From positions 62,001 to 126,000 of the forward strand of contig NZ_JACJQJ010000008.1 of NCBI RefSeq assembly GCF_014696615.1: a DNA stretch of 64,000 nt, given 5' to 3'. This document shows positions 46,718 to 57,082 of this stretch, one piece after another. This DNA comes from Nostoc linckia FACHB-104 (lineage in GTDB: Bacteria; Cyanobacteriota; Cyanobacteriia; Cyanobacteriales; Nostocaceae). The notes below the pieces were generated by a model. It did no database searches. It had not been told where the DNA came from and was given only the letters and a program-made list of their open reading frames with translations. How positions within the stretch are numbered: position 1 is the stretch's first letter; each line of letters opens with the position of its first letter. Both the position numbers and the translations under genes were made by a program.

Positions 46718-47197
46718 TTTTAATCCCTTGGCAAATTATAGTTACCAGCATTCCTCTGCTGTAGGTAACAAAAGCAAGTTATACCTGTCTTTTGATAATT
46801 GATTTGCATTATTCGCAGACTCTAGTATGCCTCCACGATTGGCTTATAGTTCCCAAAAATACGCAATAATTCACCTGATAAACCATATATTTTGCTTATT
46901 TGTTACCTTTTAGACTGCTTCTGCCTGCATCCGCTTATTTTTGGTTAATATCTTAATTTATCAATTTCTCTCTGTTACAAGCAATATTATTTTGGGAACT
47001 ATACATTCAGAGCCAGTTCACTCAATATTAGTTGATAAGAATAAATTATATGCACATAAAAAAGTTTCAGGCAGAGTTTTTTGGGTAGGCATACCCCGTA
47101 TTAGGTATTGTGCTACATCTTCGCTTTAAATCACAGATTTTTTATCAAATGTTTGTACTGAACTGGCTCTTTAATAGGTATGGTTAGAGACTGACTA
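46718..47197. other. Divergent promoter region between the kinase and TpsA14
   Basis: 480 bases between divergent genes, so promoters on both strands are expected. GTTACAAGCAATATTATTTT runs into the TGGGAA box (46993-46998), here 199 nt from the next start instead of 35, suggesting that about 165 bases were inserted or that the start region was replaced. A 62-codon frame within 46941-47129 has no recognisable features and I do not call it. Confidence 0.45.
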
Positions 47198-49918
47198 ATG
47201 AAAGCAACTTTTGTCTGGTTAGGTTGGGTAAATATAGCGCTTCTGCCATTGGGCACAATGCTCATAGGAAGTGGTTATGCCAACGCCCAAGTGACTACTG
47301 ACGGTACTCTCAACACCACCGTCATTCAAAGCAGCGATGATTTCAGCATCATTCATGGTAGTGCGGCTGGTAATAATTTGTTTCATAGTTTTCAGCAGTT
47401 TTCTGTTCCCACGGGTGGTTCAGCCACATTTGATTTAATCAATACCCCCAATATCTCTAACATCTTTAGCCGAGTCACAGGGGGTACTGTTTCTAATATT
47501 GATGGCATGATTCGGACGATGAATAATAATAATCCCGTGAGCCTATTTTTGCTCAATCCTAGTGGCATTATGTTTGGGCCGAATGCCCGTCTCAATATTA
47601 GTGGTTCATTTGTGGGCACAACTGCCGATAGCATTAAATTTGCAGACGGGTTCAAGTTTAACGCTACTGAGACTACACCACCGCCATTATTAACTATGAG
47701 CGTACCAGTGGGGCTGCAAATGGGAGCAAATGCGGGAAAAATTAGCTCTCAAGGAACGCCAGCCCTCAACTTCTGGTTTCGCCCCTCGCAAATCTTCAAA
47801 GCTCAAACTATGGCATTGGTGGGTAGTCAAATAGATATTAATAATACTAGCCTTGCCAATCCCGATGGCAGAGTTGAATTATGGGCTTTGCAAAATGCTG
47901 AGGTTGGGTTGAATAATCAAGCCGGATTGCAATTCACTAGTCCCACCGCAGCTGATTGGGGAATAGTTACCCTCAGACAATCCTCACTCATTGATACTAC
48001 TGGGATCAATGGTGGAGCCATCAACATTCGGGGGCGTGGTTTGACACTTCAGGATGGTTCGGGAATTGCTTCTGGCACTAATAAATTTGGTCAAGGGGAA
48101 GGTATTACAGTCAAAACTACAGAATTTGTAGATTTGTTGGGAGCCTCTGCCCCTGAAAATTATGAAACTTCTGGATTATTCACTAGTGTATTTGACACTG
48201 GAGCTAAGGCAGGAGACATTACCATTGAAACTGAACGTTTACGAATTGCGAATGGAGCTTGGTTGCAGTCTATAAATAATGGCTTTATCTTTGATTTCTC
48301 CGACTTCTCAACTTTTCAGCTTACCCCAATCACAGATTCTAGTACGGGAAATATTACCATTCGTGCCAAGGATGTGGAAGTGAATGGATACAACCCATTT
48401 GTCTCCCCTTTCACCAATATTGCTAATTTTCGTCCTAGCGCTATTACCACTTTAGTAAATGGTGGTAACAGGAATAATAGCGGCAAAATCACCATTGAGG
48501 CTGATCGAGTGCGGTTGCTGAATGGAGGTCGCATTAGTACTGATTTACTTGGCTTTGGCTCAATCACCACTGGTAAATCTGGCGACATCTCAATCCAAGC
48601 TGCTGAAAGCCTGGAAATTCAAGGAGTTACACCTTCTGGACTGACTGGTGCTGTCATCAGCTCAATTCAACCTTTTGCAGATGGTCAAGCAGGCAATATA
48701 ACTATTGACACTGCACATTTACAAATAGCAGATGGAGGGGCTGTATCTAGTGCCTTATCAGGTCTTGGTAAAGCGGGAAATATAGAGATTAATGCTAAGA
48801 ATGTAGAGGTTAGTCAACCAGTCATCGATAGTTTTAGCAATACAGTCAGTGGGATTACTGTTGCCGTGGGTAAGAATGCTGTCGGTCAGGGAGGTAATAT
48901 CACTATACAGGGCGATCGCTTGCGTATTTTTGACGGTGGTCAGGTAACTTCATCGAGCTTGGGTCAAGGCTCTGCTGGTAGTGTGAATTTACGGGTTAAT
49001 CATATTGACGTGCAGGGTAAATCTCAACCTTTAGCCGATGGCCAAATACTGCCCAGTACTATCACCGCATCCTCGGCAAATGCCTTTACTGCACGCTCAG
49101 TTAATATCACAACTGATAGTTTAAGCGTTCGTGATGGCGCAGAAATTAGTGTGAGCAATTCTGGCACAGGGGATGCAGGTAACCTCAATATCAATGCCCG
49201 TAATATCTTCTTAGACAATCAAGGGAGTTTACGAGCCGAAGTTAATGGAGGTAGCCGTGGTAACATCCGGCTTCAGTCCAGTGATGTTGTGTTGTTGCGG
49301 CATGGCAGTAAAATTATTACCAATGCTTATGGTACTTCCACAGGGGGTAACATTGAAATTAATGCCGGGTCGATTGTTGCTGTCCCTACAGAAAACAGCG
49401 ATATTTCCGCAAATGCTGTGCTGGGCAGCGGAGGAAATATCAGTATTACTACTCACAGCATCTTCGGATTGCAGTTTCAAGACCAACTCACACCTAATAG
49501 TGATATCACCGCCAGTTCGCAATTTGGAGTTAGCGGTATTGTTCAAGTTGATACTATCGGTGTCGATCCCAATTCTGGCTTAGTTGAACTACCAGCAAAT
49601 GTCACCGATCCATCGCAGCAAATTGCGACAGGTTGTGCGGGTAGCCAAGGCAGTAGTTTTGTGGCTACAGGTCGGGGTGGCGTACCGCAAAATCCCCTAG
49701 AGCAAGTCATAGACGATCGCGCTTGGGATGATATCCGTGATATCTCTGCATTTCGACAACGGCGTGCGGTAGTAGTACAAGTACCAACACTTACACAACC
49801 TGTTGTGCAAGCTACAGGCTGGTATCGCAATGCTGAGGGCAAAATTCAGTTAGTTGCAGATCAATCTGCTGCTCCTGTGCAACCATCATTAACCTGTGCT
49901 GCTGTTCCTAGTAGTTAA
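47198..49918 (+). CDS. TpsA14: TPS exoprotein outside the tandem run
   Basis: 906 residues; signal peptide MKATFVWLGWVNIALLPLG to ANAQ. TPS domain with SFQQFSVPTGGSATFDL and NPSGIMFGPNARL. Its nearest relative is TpsA6: both have QIDINNTSLANPDGRVELWA-like ELWA blocks, NIRGRGLT-QDGS, TVAVGKNAVGQGGNI and IVAVP-ENSDISANAVLGSGGN. The tail departs from the array consensus (DDRAWDDIRDISAFRQRRA, ATGWYRNAEGKIQLVA) but keeps both cysteines. It is followed by the CHAT and DUF928 genes on the same strand, 182 bases downstream. Confidence 0.9.
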   Translation: MKATFVWLGWVNIALLPLGTMLIGSGYANAQVTTDGTLNTTVIQSSDDFSIIHGSAAGNNLFHSFQQFSVPTGGSATFDLINTPNISNIFSRVTGGTVSNIDGMIRTMNNNNPVSLFLLNPSGIMFGPNARLNISGSFVGTTADSIKFADGFKFNATETTPPPLLTMSVPVGLQMGANAGKISSQGTPALNFWFRPSQIFKAQTMALVGSQIDINNTSLANPDGRVELWALQNAEVGLNNQAGLQFTSPTAADWGIVTLRQSSLIDTTGINGGAINIRGRGLTLQDGSGIASGTNKFGQGEGITVKTTEFVDLLGASAPENYETSGLFTSVFDTGAKAGDITIETERLRIANGAWLQSINNGFIFDFSDFSTFQLTPITDSSTGNITIRAKDVEVNGYNPFVSPFTNIANFRPSAITTLVNGGNRNNSGKITIEADRVRLLNGGRISTDLLGFGSITTGKSGDISIQAAESLEIQGVTPSGLTGAVISSIQPFADGQAGNITIDTAHLQIADGGAVSSALSGLGKAGNIEINAKNVEVSQPVIDSFSNTVSGITVAVGKNAVGQGGNITIQGDRLRIFDGGQVTSSSLGQGSAGSVNLRVNHIDVQGKSQPLADGQILPSTITASSANAFTARSVNITTDSLSVRDGAEISVSNSGTGDAGNLNINARNIFLDNQGSLRAEVNGGSRGNIRLQSSDVVLLRHGSKIITNAYGTSTGGNIEINAGSIVAVPTENSDISANAVLGSGGNISITTHSIFGLQFQDQLTPNSDITASSQFGVSGIVQVDTIGVDPNSGLVELPANVTDPSQQIATGCAGSQGSSFVATGRGGVPQNPLEQVIDDRAWDDIRDISAFRQRRAVVVQVPTLTQPVVQATGWYRNAEGKIQLVADQSAAPVQPSLTCAAVPSS

Positions 49919-50100
49919 TTGTTTCGGATTAATCACATGAACAGTAACTATATCAACAAGGGAAAAGTGAAAAACCTGATACCTCTTCTCTAATTCATTT
50001 AAAAACCAGCACTAAAAGCTGAAATTGATAGATTGCATCATCAGTTGGGCAATATTTAAGAAAGTGCTGTGACTAATTTTTAACCTATGAGTAATGAGTT

Positions 50101-52653
50101 ATGACTTTTTCCATCACACAACGTCGTTATCTATATATCAGTCTGAGTCTTCTGAGCTTGTGTTTGGCTGTGACTATCACACCTGCGAGAGCATCTGTGG
50201 AAGTATCTACAAATCCTATTCTCAACGCTTCAGGATCTACCAATCAACTAGAAGAGGGACGGAACCTCTATCGCTCAGGGCAATTTACAGAAGCGGTGAA
50301 AGTTTGGCAAACAGCAGTACAGCAATATCACACTCAAGGCGATCGCCTCAATGAAGCCTTGAGTTTAAGTTACCTGTCGCTGGCACAACAGGAGCTGAAT
50401 CAATGGACAGTAGCCAGTCAATCTATTGAGAAAAGTGTGAAACTTTTACAAACACTTTCACCACCTGCTGATGCAATTGTCTGGGCGCAAATATTAAATA
50501 CCAGAGGGAATTTGCAACTACACACTGGTAAAGCCGAAGTTGCCATAGAAAGTTGGCAACAAGCTCAAAAATTTTATGAGCAAGCAGGCGACCAGATGGG
50601 CAATTTGGGTAGTCAAATCAACCAAGCACAGGCTTTACAAAGTTTAGGATTTTATCGCCGTTCTAAACAGCAGTTAGAGGTGCTCACGCAAAAATTGGCA
50701 GCAATGCCAGATTCAGAAGTCAAAGTTAGTGGGTTGCGATCGCTTGGTTTAGCTCTGCAAATGATTGGTGATTCTGGCAAGAGCCAGAAGGTATTAGAGC
50801 AAAGTTTAGCAGCAGCGAAGAAAATAGGCGCTACACCTCATTTAAGTTCTATCCTGTTAAATTTGGGCAAAACTGCCGTAGACATACAAGATCCGGATGC
50901 GGCATTAGATTACTTTGAACAGGCACAAAAAATCACAACTAATCCAAGCGATCAATTACAGGCGAGTTTAGCTAAGTTTAAACTTTTCATTGACTACGAC
51001 AAGCTAGAACTAGCTGCTCCTTTAGCACCACAACTACAACAACAACTTGCAGAACTGCCTACCAGCCACACCTCCCTCTACGCAGCGATCAATTTTGTTG
51101 CTACCCTCAATCGCTTAGAAAATCCTGAGCAAATCCTACCTCTCAAGGATTTGGCGCAGATGATGGCGGTGACAGTCAAGTCTGCACAGCAACTGCAAGA
51201 TACACAAGCAGAAGCTTATGCACTGCATCAATGGGGAAAACTCTATAGTCGGACACAGCAGTTAGCGCAGGCCAAAGAATTAGCGCAGAAATCCCTCAAT
51301 ATTGCCCGCCAACTCGAAGCCGAAGATATCATTGCTCAATCGGCTTGGCAGGTGGGTAAGTTGTATAAACAACAAGGCGATCGCCCAAAAGCAATTAAAG
51401 CTTATAGCGAAGCAGTTAAGGCTTTAAAAGCACTGCGGGGCGATTTGGTGGCGATTAATCCTGATGTCCAGTTCTCTTTCCGTGAAAGTGTAGAGCCTGT
51501 TTACCGGGAACTAGTAGGTTTACTGTTAGACGAGCAACCAACTCAAACAGAACTCATGCAAGCCCGTGAGTTAATCGAATCACTGCAAATTGCCGAACTC
51601 GATAACTTTTTCCGCGAAGCCTGTTTAGATAGAGCCAAGCAGATTGACCAGGTTGACCCCACAGCAACAATCGTTTATCCAATTATTTTGCCCGATCGCC
51701 TAGCAGTCATTCTCTCTCAAACTGGACACCCACTGCGTTATTATGTGACGCGCAAATCTCAAGCGGAAATTGAAAATACTCTCGACAAATTATTAGTTGG
51801 CTTTAACCCTGTCTCCGATTCTAAAGAGCGCGATCGCGTTTCTCAACAAATTTACGATTGGCTAATTCGCCCAGCAGAAACAGACCAAGCTTTCAAAGAT
51901 ACTAAAACATTGGTATTTGTTCTGGATGGTCGCTTACGTAATATTCCGATGGCAGCTTTATATGACGGTAAGCAATACCTCATCGAAAAATATGCTGTGG
52001 CCCTTTCACCAGGAATGCAATTAATAGCCGCGCGATCGCTCCAGCAAAATCATATTGATGCGATCGTTGGTGGTATCAGTGAATCTCGTAGTGGCTTTAG
52101 CGCTTTGCCTGCTGTGGAATCAGAAGTGAGGCAAATCTCCAAGACAGTACCTTCTTCGATGTTGCTCAATAAACAATTCACCAGTCAAGCTCTTGCGGAT
52201 CGCGTCAAATCTAGTAGTGCTGATGTTGTCCATTTAGCAACCCACGGGCAATTTAGTTCCCGCCTGGAAGACACTTTCCTACTTACTTGGGATGGAGAAG
52301 TTAATGTCAAAGAGTTATCCGAACTGTTGAAAAATCGTGGTAACGAGCCATCGAAAGCGATTGAGTTGCTCGTATTGAGTGCCTGTGATACAGCAACTGG
52401 TGACGATCGCGCTGTGCTGGGATTAGCAGGATTAGCTGTCAAGTCTGGTGCTCGTTCCACTATTGCCACCCTCTGGCCTGTAAAAGATAAAGCAGCTGCT
52501 ATGCTCATGACTCGCTTCTACGATCAACTGCGACAACCCAACATCACTAAAGCTGAAGCACTACGACAAGCCCAAATCAACCTAATTCGCCAAACTGATT
52601 TTGTCGATCCATTCTTTTGGTCTGCTTTTGTTTTAGTCGGTAGTTGGCAGTAA
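50101..52653 (+). CDS. TPR-CHAT protein, putative caspase-like protease, exported
   Basis: 850 residues. A signal peptide (to about PARAS, residue 30) suggests a periplasmic or cell-surface location. TPR repeats fill residues ~45-430 (EEGRNLYRSGQFTEAVKVWQ, then many similar helices). The C-terminal CHAT domain (~550-850) keeps the caspase-type dyad: His715 in HLATHGQF and Cys762 in LSACDTATG, followed by GLAGLAVKSGARSTIATLW and the end FFWSAFVLVGSW. CHAT domains cleave proteins, and in other bacteria act in conflict or regulated proteolysis systems. Placement after fourteen tpsA genes suggests TpsA processing or surface regulation, which is inference. TTGGGCAATATT before the start loosely resembles the tpsA box. 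Confidence 0.9.
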   Translation: MTFSITQRRYLYISLSLLSLCLAVTITPARASVEVSTNPILNASGSTNQLEEGRNLYRSGQFTEAVKVWQTAVQQYHTQGDRLNEALSLSYLSLAQQELNQWTVASQSIEKSVKLLQTLSPPADAIVWAQILNTRGNLQLHTGKAEVAIESWQQAQKFYEQAGDQMGNLGSQINQAQALQSLGFYRRSKQQLEVLTQKLAAMPDSEVKVSGLRSLGLALQMIGDSGKSQKVLEQSLAAAKKIGATPHLSSILLNLGKTAVDIQDPDAALDYFEQAQKITTNPSDQLQASLAKFKLFIDYDKLELAAPLAPQLQQQLAELPTSHTSLYAAINFVATLNRLENPEQILPLKDLAQMMAVTVKSAQQLQDTQAEAYALHQWGKLYSRTQQLAQAKELAQKSLNIARQLEAEDIIAQSAWQVGKLYKQQGDRPKAIKAYSEAVKALKALRGDLVAINPDVQFSFRESVEPVYRELVGLLLDEQPTQTELMQARELIESLQIAELDNFFREACLDRAKQIDQVDPTATIVYPIILPDRLAVILSQTGHPLRYYVTRKSQAEIENTLDKLLVGFNPVSDSKERDRVSQQIYDWLIRPAETDQAFKDTKTLVFVLDGRLRNIPMAALYDGKQYLIEKYAVALSPGMQLIAARSLQQNHIDAIVGGISESRSGFSALPAVESEVRQISKTVPSSMLLNKQFTSQALADRVKSSSADVVHLATHGQFSSRLEDTFLLTWDGEVNVKELSELLKNRGNEPSKAIELLVLSACDTATGDDRAVLGLAGLAVKSGARSTIATLWPVKDKAAAMLMTRFYDQLRQPNITKAEALRQAQINLIRQTDFVDPFFWSAFVLVGSWQ

Positions 52654-52947
52654 GTATTACTGAAGTAATAGTACTGTTTTGATAGTAAATGATTAAACAT
52701 ACTATATCCGCACTTAAAACTCATCAATCAAGTGTTTTTCTCAGTAATATCACTGTCTATCTTTTTCAGTAACAAGTATGATATTTATCAAAAATTAGCT
52801 GGAAATTATTAGATAATAGGGAAATTAAGCCTATACTAAAACTGTGTATTCCGCTTAAAAGAGCTGTGATTAGATTAATGACACAAGTTTACTTATCAAG
52901 TCGGAATAAAGTATTAAATATCACGCCTTGCAAACGAGGTAAAGATA

Positions 52948-54057
52948 ATGAAACGTCAATATTTAGCTAGTACATTGAGCGTCGTCGCTCTGATGGCTAG
53001 TACCACCTGGTCAAGTGCTTATGCGTTGACATTTACCCCACCTCCGAACAATGGTGCGCCTAGCCAAGCCACTGGAGGGGCTTCTCGCGGTAGTTTATTT
53101 ACTCCTCCTGCTTCGGGAAAGGGTGCGCCTAGCCAAGCCACAGGAGGAGCTTCTCGCGGTAGCTTATTTACTCCTACAGCCGGAAAAGGTGCGCCTAGAC
53201 AAGCGACAGGAGGGGCTTCTCGCGGTAGTTTATTCACTCCTACATCTGGAAAAGGAACGCCTAGACAAGCGACAGGAGGGGCTTCTCGCGGTAGCTTATT
53301 TACTCCTACAGCGGGAAAAGGAACGCCTAGACAAGCGACAGGAGGGGCTTCTCGCGGTAGCTTATTTACTCCTACAGCGGGAAAAGGAACGCCTAGACAA
53401 GCATCAGGAGGGGCTTCTCGCGGTGACTTGTTTACACCAGTTTCTGGGAAAGGTGCACCACAACAAGCAGCAGGAGGGGCTTCTCGCGTTGGTACATACG
53501 AATTAAATCCTTCAACGGTAGCAGCAACAGGGCCAGCCGCACTCATTGCGCTCTTACCCGAAAGCTTTTATGGCACAACATTGTCAGAACATCCGACAAT
53601 TCTGGTCTATATTCCAGCTTCCAATGCCGTAGAAGCTGTATTCAGTCTCAAGGATGAAGCGGGTAATACACAGCATCAAATGACTATTCCTGTTGCTGGT
53701 AAATCTGGAGTAATTGCTGTGCAATTGCCAGCAGATGCACCTGCTTTAGCTGTGAACAAAAATTACCATTGGTTTTTGGCGCTGAAAGTGGATGGAGAAC
53801 TTAGCCCCAGTACACCTTACGTCGATGGTTGGATTCAACGCATCCAGCCCAATGCGGAATTAGCAACAGCGATGCAGGATCAAGATGCTTTGAAGCGGGC
53901 AACAGCTTTAGGTAAAAACGGGGTTTGGTATGACTGTGTAGCCACACTTGCTATGTTACACACCGATCAACCAACTAATGTGAACCTCAGCAAGCAATGG
54001 GAAGAACTCCTCTCCTCAGTCAGCTTGAAAGAGTTGGCAACGCTTCCGTTCAATTAA
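52948..54057 (+). CDS. DUF928 protein with seven-fold expanded signature repeat
   Basis: 369 residues. Signal peptide MKRQYLASTLSVVALMASTT to AYA; GAGGTAAAGATA gives a good ribosome binding site. Residues ~33-190 consist of tandem copies of GAPSQATGGASRGSLFTP, 22 residues each. The C-terminal half (~190-369) is the DUF928 domain I recognise: ALLPESFYGTTLSEHPTILV, a beta-sandwich-like middle (PVAGKSGVIAVQLP), NKNYHWFLALKVDG and WYDCVATLAML. DUF928 proteins are of unknown function and, as I recall, often sit beside CHAT and CHASE2 genes in cyanobacteria; typical members have a single Gly/Arg-rich motif where this one has seven. It is probably exported. Confidence 0.85.
   Translation: MKRQYLASTLSVVALMASTTWSSAYALTFTPPPNNGAPSQATGGASRGSLFTPPASGKGAPSQATGGASRGSLFTPTAGKGAPRQATGGASRGSLFTPTSGKGTPRQATGGASRGSLFTPTAGKGTPRQATGGASRGSLFTPTAGKGTPRQASGGASRGDLFTPVSGKGAPQQAAGGASRVGTYELNPSTVAATGPAALIALLPESFYGTTLSEHPTILVYIPASNAVEAVFSLKDEAGNTQHQMTIPVAGKSGVIAVQLPADAPALAVNKNYHWFLALKVDGELSPSTPYVDGWIQRIQPNAELATAMQDQDALKRATALGKNGVWYDCVATLAMLHTDQPTNVNLSKQWEELLSSVSLKELATLPFN
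53050..53505 (+). repeat. In-frame 66-bp tandem repeat inside the DUF928 gene
   Basis: Seven copies of the GGASR core are spaced by 66 bases (one spacing is 69). The central copies (about 53230-53420) are almost identical at base level, for example GGGGCTTCTCGCGGTAGCTT recurs, while the outer copies have drifted. This pattern indicates recent expansion by slippage or unequal exchange from the middle. Confidence 0.92.
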
Positions 54058-54066
54058 TTTTTAGTA

Positions 54067-54100
54067 TTTCGTAGCCAGTGCTTCAGTGCTGGCTGCGAAA
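54067..54100. terminator. Inverted repeat after the DUF928 gene, possible terminator
   Basis: TTTCGTAGCCAGTGC pairs with GTGCTGGCTGCGAAA around a TTCA loop, with a few mismatches. There is no T-run, so it may be a dispersed palindrome acting as a transcript end. It starts 10 bases after the stop codon. Confidence 0.5.
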
Positions 54101-54277
54101 TTATTTACCCTAAAATTGGCAATGGGTAATAGGTATGTGGAATAAGGCTTTTAGTTAAATGGTATTAAAGAGTTTTAAAATTACAAATTACGTATTTGCT
54201 TCTTACCGGAGGCGAGTCTTACGAATTAGTAATTATTAATTATATTGACTGCAATAAATTAACTGTGTGGCCCAAAT

Positions 54278-57082
54278 ATGTGGCGCAAATTTAAGGCTTT
54301 TATTCAACAAACTCGGAGCATTTTAATTATTACCCCTAGTGTTGCCCTAACGGTTATAGTTGGGCAGTCTTTGGGACTTTTTAATTTGCCAGAATGGAAA
54401 ATTCGCGATTCATGGTTTCGTCAGTCGTCGCCAGACAAGATAGCTGACGAAATTGTGATAGTGACAATCGATGAACAGGATATTCAATCGGTGCGGAAAT
54501 GGCCCATTCCAGATTGGGCATTAGCTGAATTACTAGATAAAATTCGCGCGCAAAAACCTAGAGCTATCGGTTTGGATCTCTATCGAGATTTACCAGAAGG
54601 TACTGGAAATGAAAAACTAGTAAAAGTTTTTAGTAGCACTCCTAACTTAATTGGAGTAGAGAAAATCACTGGTGAACGTGTTAATCCTCCAGCCGAATTG
54701 AAAAAACGTGATCAGGTGGGATTAGCTGATTTGGTGTTGGATGGCGATCGCTTTGTGCGTCGTGCCCTTTTAACAGCTGAAGATGCTAAAGAAAAAGGCA
54801 CTCTCAAAGCTGGAATGGCAACCTTAGTTGCACTTAAGTACTTAGAAGCAGATGGCATTAGTTTAGAAAGCATTGACCCCAAACAACAAAAATTTCAATT
54901 GGGTCAAGAAACCTACGTACCTCTAAAAAATCAAGAAGCTGGTTATGCTGATGATGATTTAGGCGGCTATCAAATTCTGCTCAACTGGTATGGTTCTGAA
55001 GCTGCATTTCATACAGTAAAGATGCGGGATGTTTTAGCTGGGCGAATTCCAGCAAACTTCATGCGCGATCGCATGGTGTTTATTGGCTCAGTTGCATCTA
55101 GTACTAATGATTTTTTCAGTACGCCTTTTTCCTCTGGGTTATCTGCACAAAAACCAACTCCAGGTGTAGTAATCCATGCCAATATTGCTCACCAATTAGT
55201 AAGAGGGGCAAAAACTGGTCAAACCACTCTCCACGGTATTTCTGGCATTTCTACATCAATTTGGATTGTTTTTTGGGCTTTGCTGGGTTCAACTGGTAGT
55301 TGGTTGGTAGCCAGTACTCGCACTGGATGGCGGGTTCCTGGTGGTAAAATGCTGTGGGCAACTTTAGGCACCGGTGGGCTGTGTTTGGGTGGTACTTACA
55401 GTGCATTTTTGTACGGTATTGTGATTCCGGTAACACCCGCTTTAGCCGCTTTTATTAGTAGTGTGATTGCTACAACCAATGCCTATAAACAACAAAAATT
55501 AGAACAAACAAATCGCCAACTAGAAATTGCTAACGATCAACTCTTGGACTATTCCAAAACCCTAGAGACAAAAGTTGAAGAACGTACTCAGGAATTACTA
55601 GAAGCCAAGCAAGCCGCTGATGCTGCTAACCAAGCCAAGAGCGAGTTTCTGGCAAATATGAGTCACGAGTTACGCACACCCCTAAATGGGATTCTGGGTT
55701 TTGCCCAGGTACTAGAAGGCTCGCCAAACTTAACAGCAAAAAACCTGGAAGGAGTCCGGATTATCCACCAATGTGGCTCACATTTGCTGATGCTGATCAA
55801 TGACATTCTCGACCTCTCTAAAATTGAAGCGCGAAAATTGGAATTAGTAACAACTAATGTGCATTTGTCAAGCTTCTTACATAGTGTGACCGAGATTTGT
55901 GGTATTCGAGCCGAGCAGAAAAAGATAGCATTCAATATTTTAATTAGCGATCGCCTACCGTCTGTAATTCAAGCTGATGAAAAACGGTTGCGCCAATTAT
56001 TGATAAATTTACTGGGTAATGCCATCAAATTTACGGATACTGGTGGTGTGACGTTCAAAGTAGAATTACTGGAAGCTGAGAAAGAGCAAGGGAGCAGGGA
56101 GCAGGGAGCAGGGGAGAAAGAATCAATAACGAACCCCAAAATTCGCTTCCAAATTGAAGATACGGGTATTGGGATGCCGCACGACCAAATAGAGAAAATC
56201 TTTTTGCCTTTTGAGCAAGTCGGTAAAGGCGGACAGCGATCTGATGGTACTGGTTTAGGATTGGCGATTAGCCAAAGGATTGCGGCATTGATGGGGAGCG
56301 AAATTCAGGTGCAAAGCCGCTTGGGTGAAGGTAGCGTCTTTTGGCTAGATTTAGCAGTATCAGTACCACTTTCCCATGACTGGCATACAGATGAGTCTGC
56401 CACCCAGCAAAAAATTAGCGGCATTCAGGGTAGTGCGCCTCAGATTCTCATTGTCGATGATGATGAAAATCACCGTGCTTTATTAATTAATTTATTACAA
56501 CAAATTGGTTGTCGAATTTTAGAAGCCAGCGAAGGCAAACAAGGGCTAGCATTAGCCAAAGAAAGCATCCCGGATGTGATTTTGCTTGATTTAGCTATGC
56601 CCAATATGGATGGTTTTGAGTTCATGGTCAATCTACAATCGCAGTCACAAACTCGTTCGATTCCGATTATTGTTTCGAGTGCCAATGTATTTGAAGAAAA
56701 TCGCCAGCGTAGTTTACAAGCTGGGGCGACAGCATTTGTACCCAAACCCCTGCAAGTTGAGGAACTGTTAAATGCCTTGCGATCGGTGTTGAAAGTGCAA
56801 TGGATTTATGCCCAACCTGCACCGCAACAGCCATCTGCATCACTTGAGCCGCCATCAGAGAGCGAATTTGTTTTGCCATCGCAAGATATCTTACAACATA
56901 TGTATCATTTGGCAATGATGGGAGATATTCCGGCGATTGAGGGAATTATAGAAGAGTTAGTGGAGCAAAACAGCCAATACAGTAATTTTGCGAACGAGTT
57001 GAAACAACTGACCGCTAATTTCCAAACGGGTAAAATCCGTAAATTACTTAAATCATTTATCACCACGGAGTCACGTCAATGA
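54278..57082 (+). CDS. CHASE2 hybrid sensor histidine kinase
   Basis: 934 residues. One N-terminal membrane helix (~14-33) precedes an extracytoplasmic CHASE2 domain (~40-310: [41 protein letters not shown]), then membrane helices (~325-400), a coiled coil ([16 protein letters not shown]), HisKA with [10 protein letters not shown] (His463), HATPase ([18 protein letters not shown]) and a C-terminal receiver (Asp771 in LLDLAMPN, Lys in FVPKPLQ), with a ~130-residue tail. CHASE2 senses an unknown external signal; the receiver implies a phosphorelay. An oddity is a low-complexity insert [15 protein letters not shown] within the ATPase domain, encoded by a heptamer repeat. The gene overlaps the next kinase by ATGA. 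Confidence 0.95.
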   Translation: MWRKFKAFIQQTRSILIITPSVALTVIVGQSLGLFNLPEWKIRDSWFRQSSPDKIADEIVIVTIDEQDIQSVRKWPIPDWALAELLDKIRAQKPRAIGLDLYRDLPEGTGNEKLVKVFSSTPNLIGVEKITGERVNPPAELKKRDQVGLADLVLDGDRFVRRALLTAEDAKEKGTLKAGMATLVALKYLEADGISLESIDPKQQKFQLGQETYVPLKNQEAGYADDDLGGYQILLNWYGSEAAFHTVKMRDVLAGRIPANFMRDRMVFIGSVASSTNDFFSTPFSSGLSAQKPTPGVVIHANIAHQLVRGAKTGQTTLHGISGISTSIWIVFWALLGSTGSWLVASTRTGWRVPGGKMLWATLGTGGLCLGGTYSAFLYGIVIPVTPALAAFISSVIATTNAYKQQKLEQTNRQLEIANDQLLDYSKTLETKVEERTQELLEAKQAADAANQAKSEFLANMSHELRTPLNGILGFAQVLEGSPNLTAKNLEGVRIIHQCGSHLLMLINDILDLSKIEARKLELVTTNVHLSSFLHSVTEICGIRAEQKKIAFNILISDRLPSVIQADEKRLRQLLINLLGNAIKFTDTGGVTFKVELLEAEKEQGSREQGAGEKESITNPKIRFQIEDTGIGMPHDQIEKIFLPFEQVGKGGQRSDGTGLGLAISQRIAALMGSEIQVQSRLGEGSVFWLDLAVSVPLSHDWHTDESATQQKISGIQGSAPQILIVDDDENHRALLINLLQQIGCRILEASEGKQGLALAKESIPDVILLDLAMPNMDGFEFMVNLQSQSQTRSIPIIVSSANVFEENRQRSLQAGATAFVPKPLQVEELLNALRSVLKVQWIYAQPAPQQPSASLEPPSESEFVLPSQDILQHMYHLAMMGDIPAIEGIIEELVEQNSQYSNFANELKQLTANFQTGKIRKLLKSFITTESRQ
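56091..56111 (+). repeat. Heptamer tandem repeat (GGAGCAG x3) inside the kinase gene
   Basis: Three perfect units of GGAGCAG, followed by a decayed fourth, code in frame for part of a hydrophilic loop between the N box and G1 box of the ATPase domain. Such heptamers are normally intergenic in these genomes. Confidence 0.85.

Noticed and set aside
46941-47129. 62-codon plus-strand frame before TpsA14
   Set aside because: It spans the conserved TGGGAA box region and has no domain or signal; more likely non-coding leader.
52878-52973. Short frame (about 31 codons) overlapping the start of the DUF928 gene
   Set aside because: It runs through the DUF928 ribosome binding site in another frame, without similarity to anything I know; likely chance.
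53050-53505. CRISPR-like array from regularly spaced repeats
   Set aside because: The period is an in-frame 66 bp with no unique spacers; it encodes a protein repeat.
53019-53546. 175-codon minus-strand frame opposite the DUF928 gene
   Set aside because: It is open only because of the 66-bp repeat; the plus-strand frame has the signal peptide, ribosome binding site and domain.
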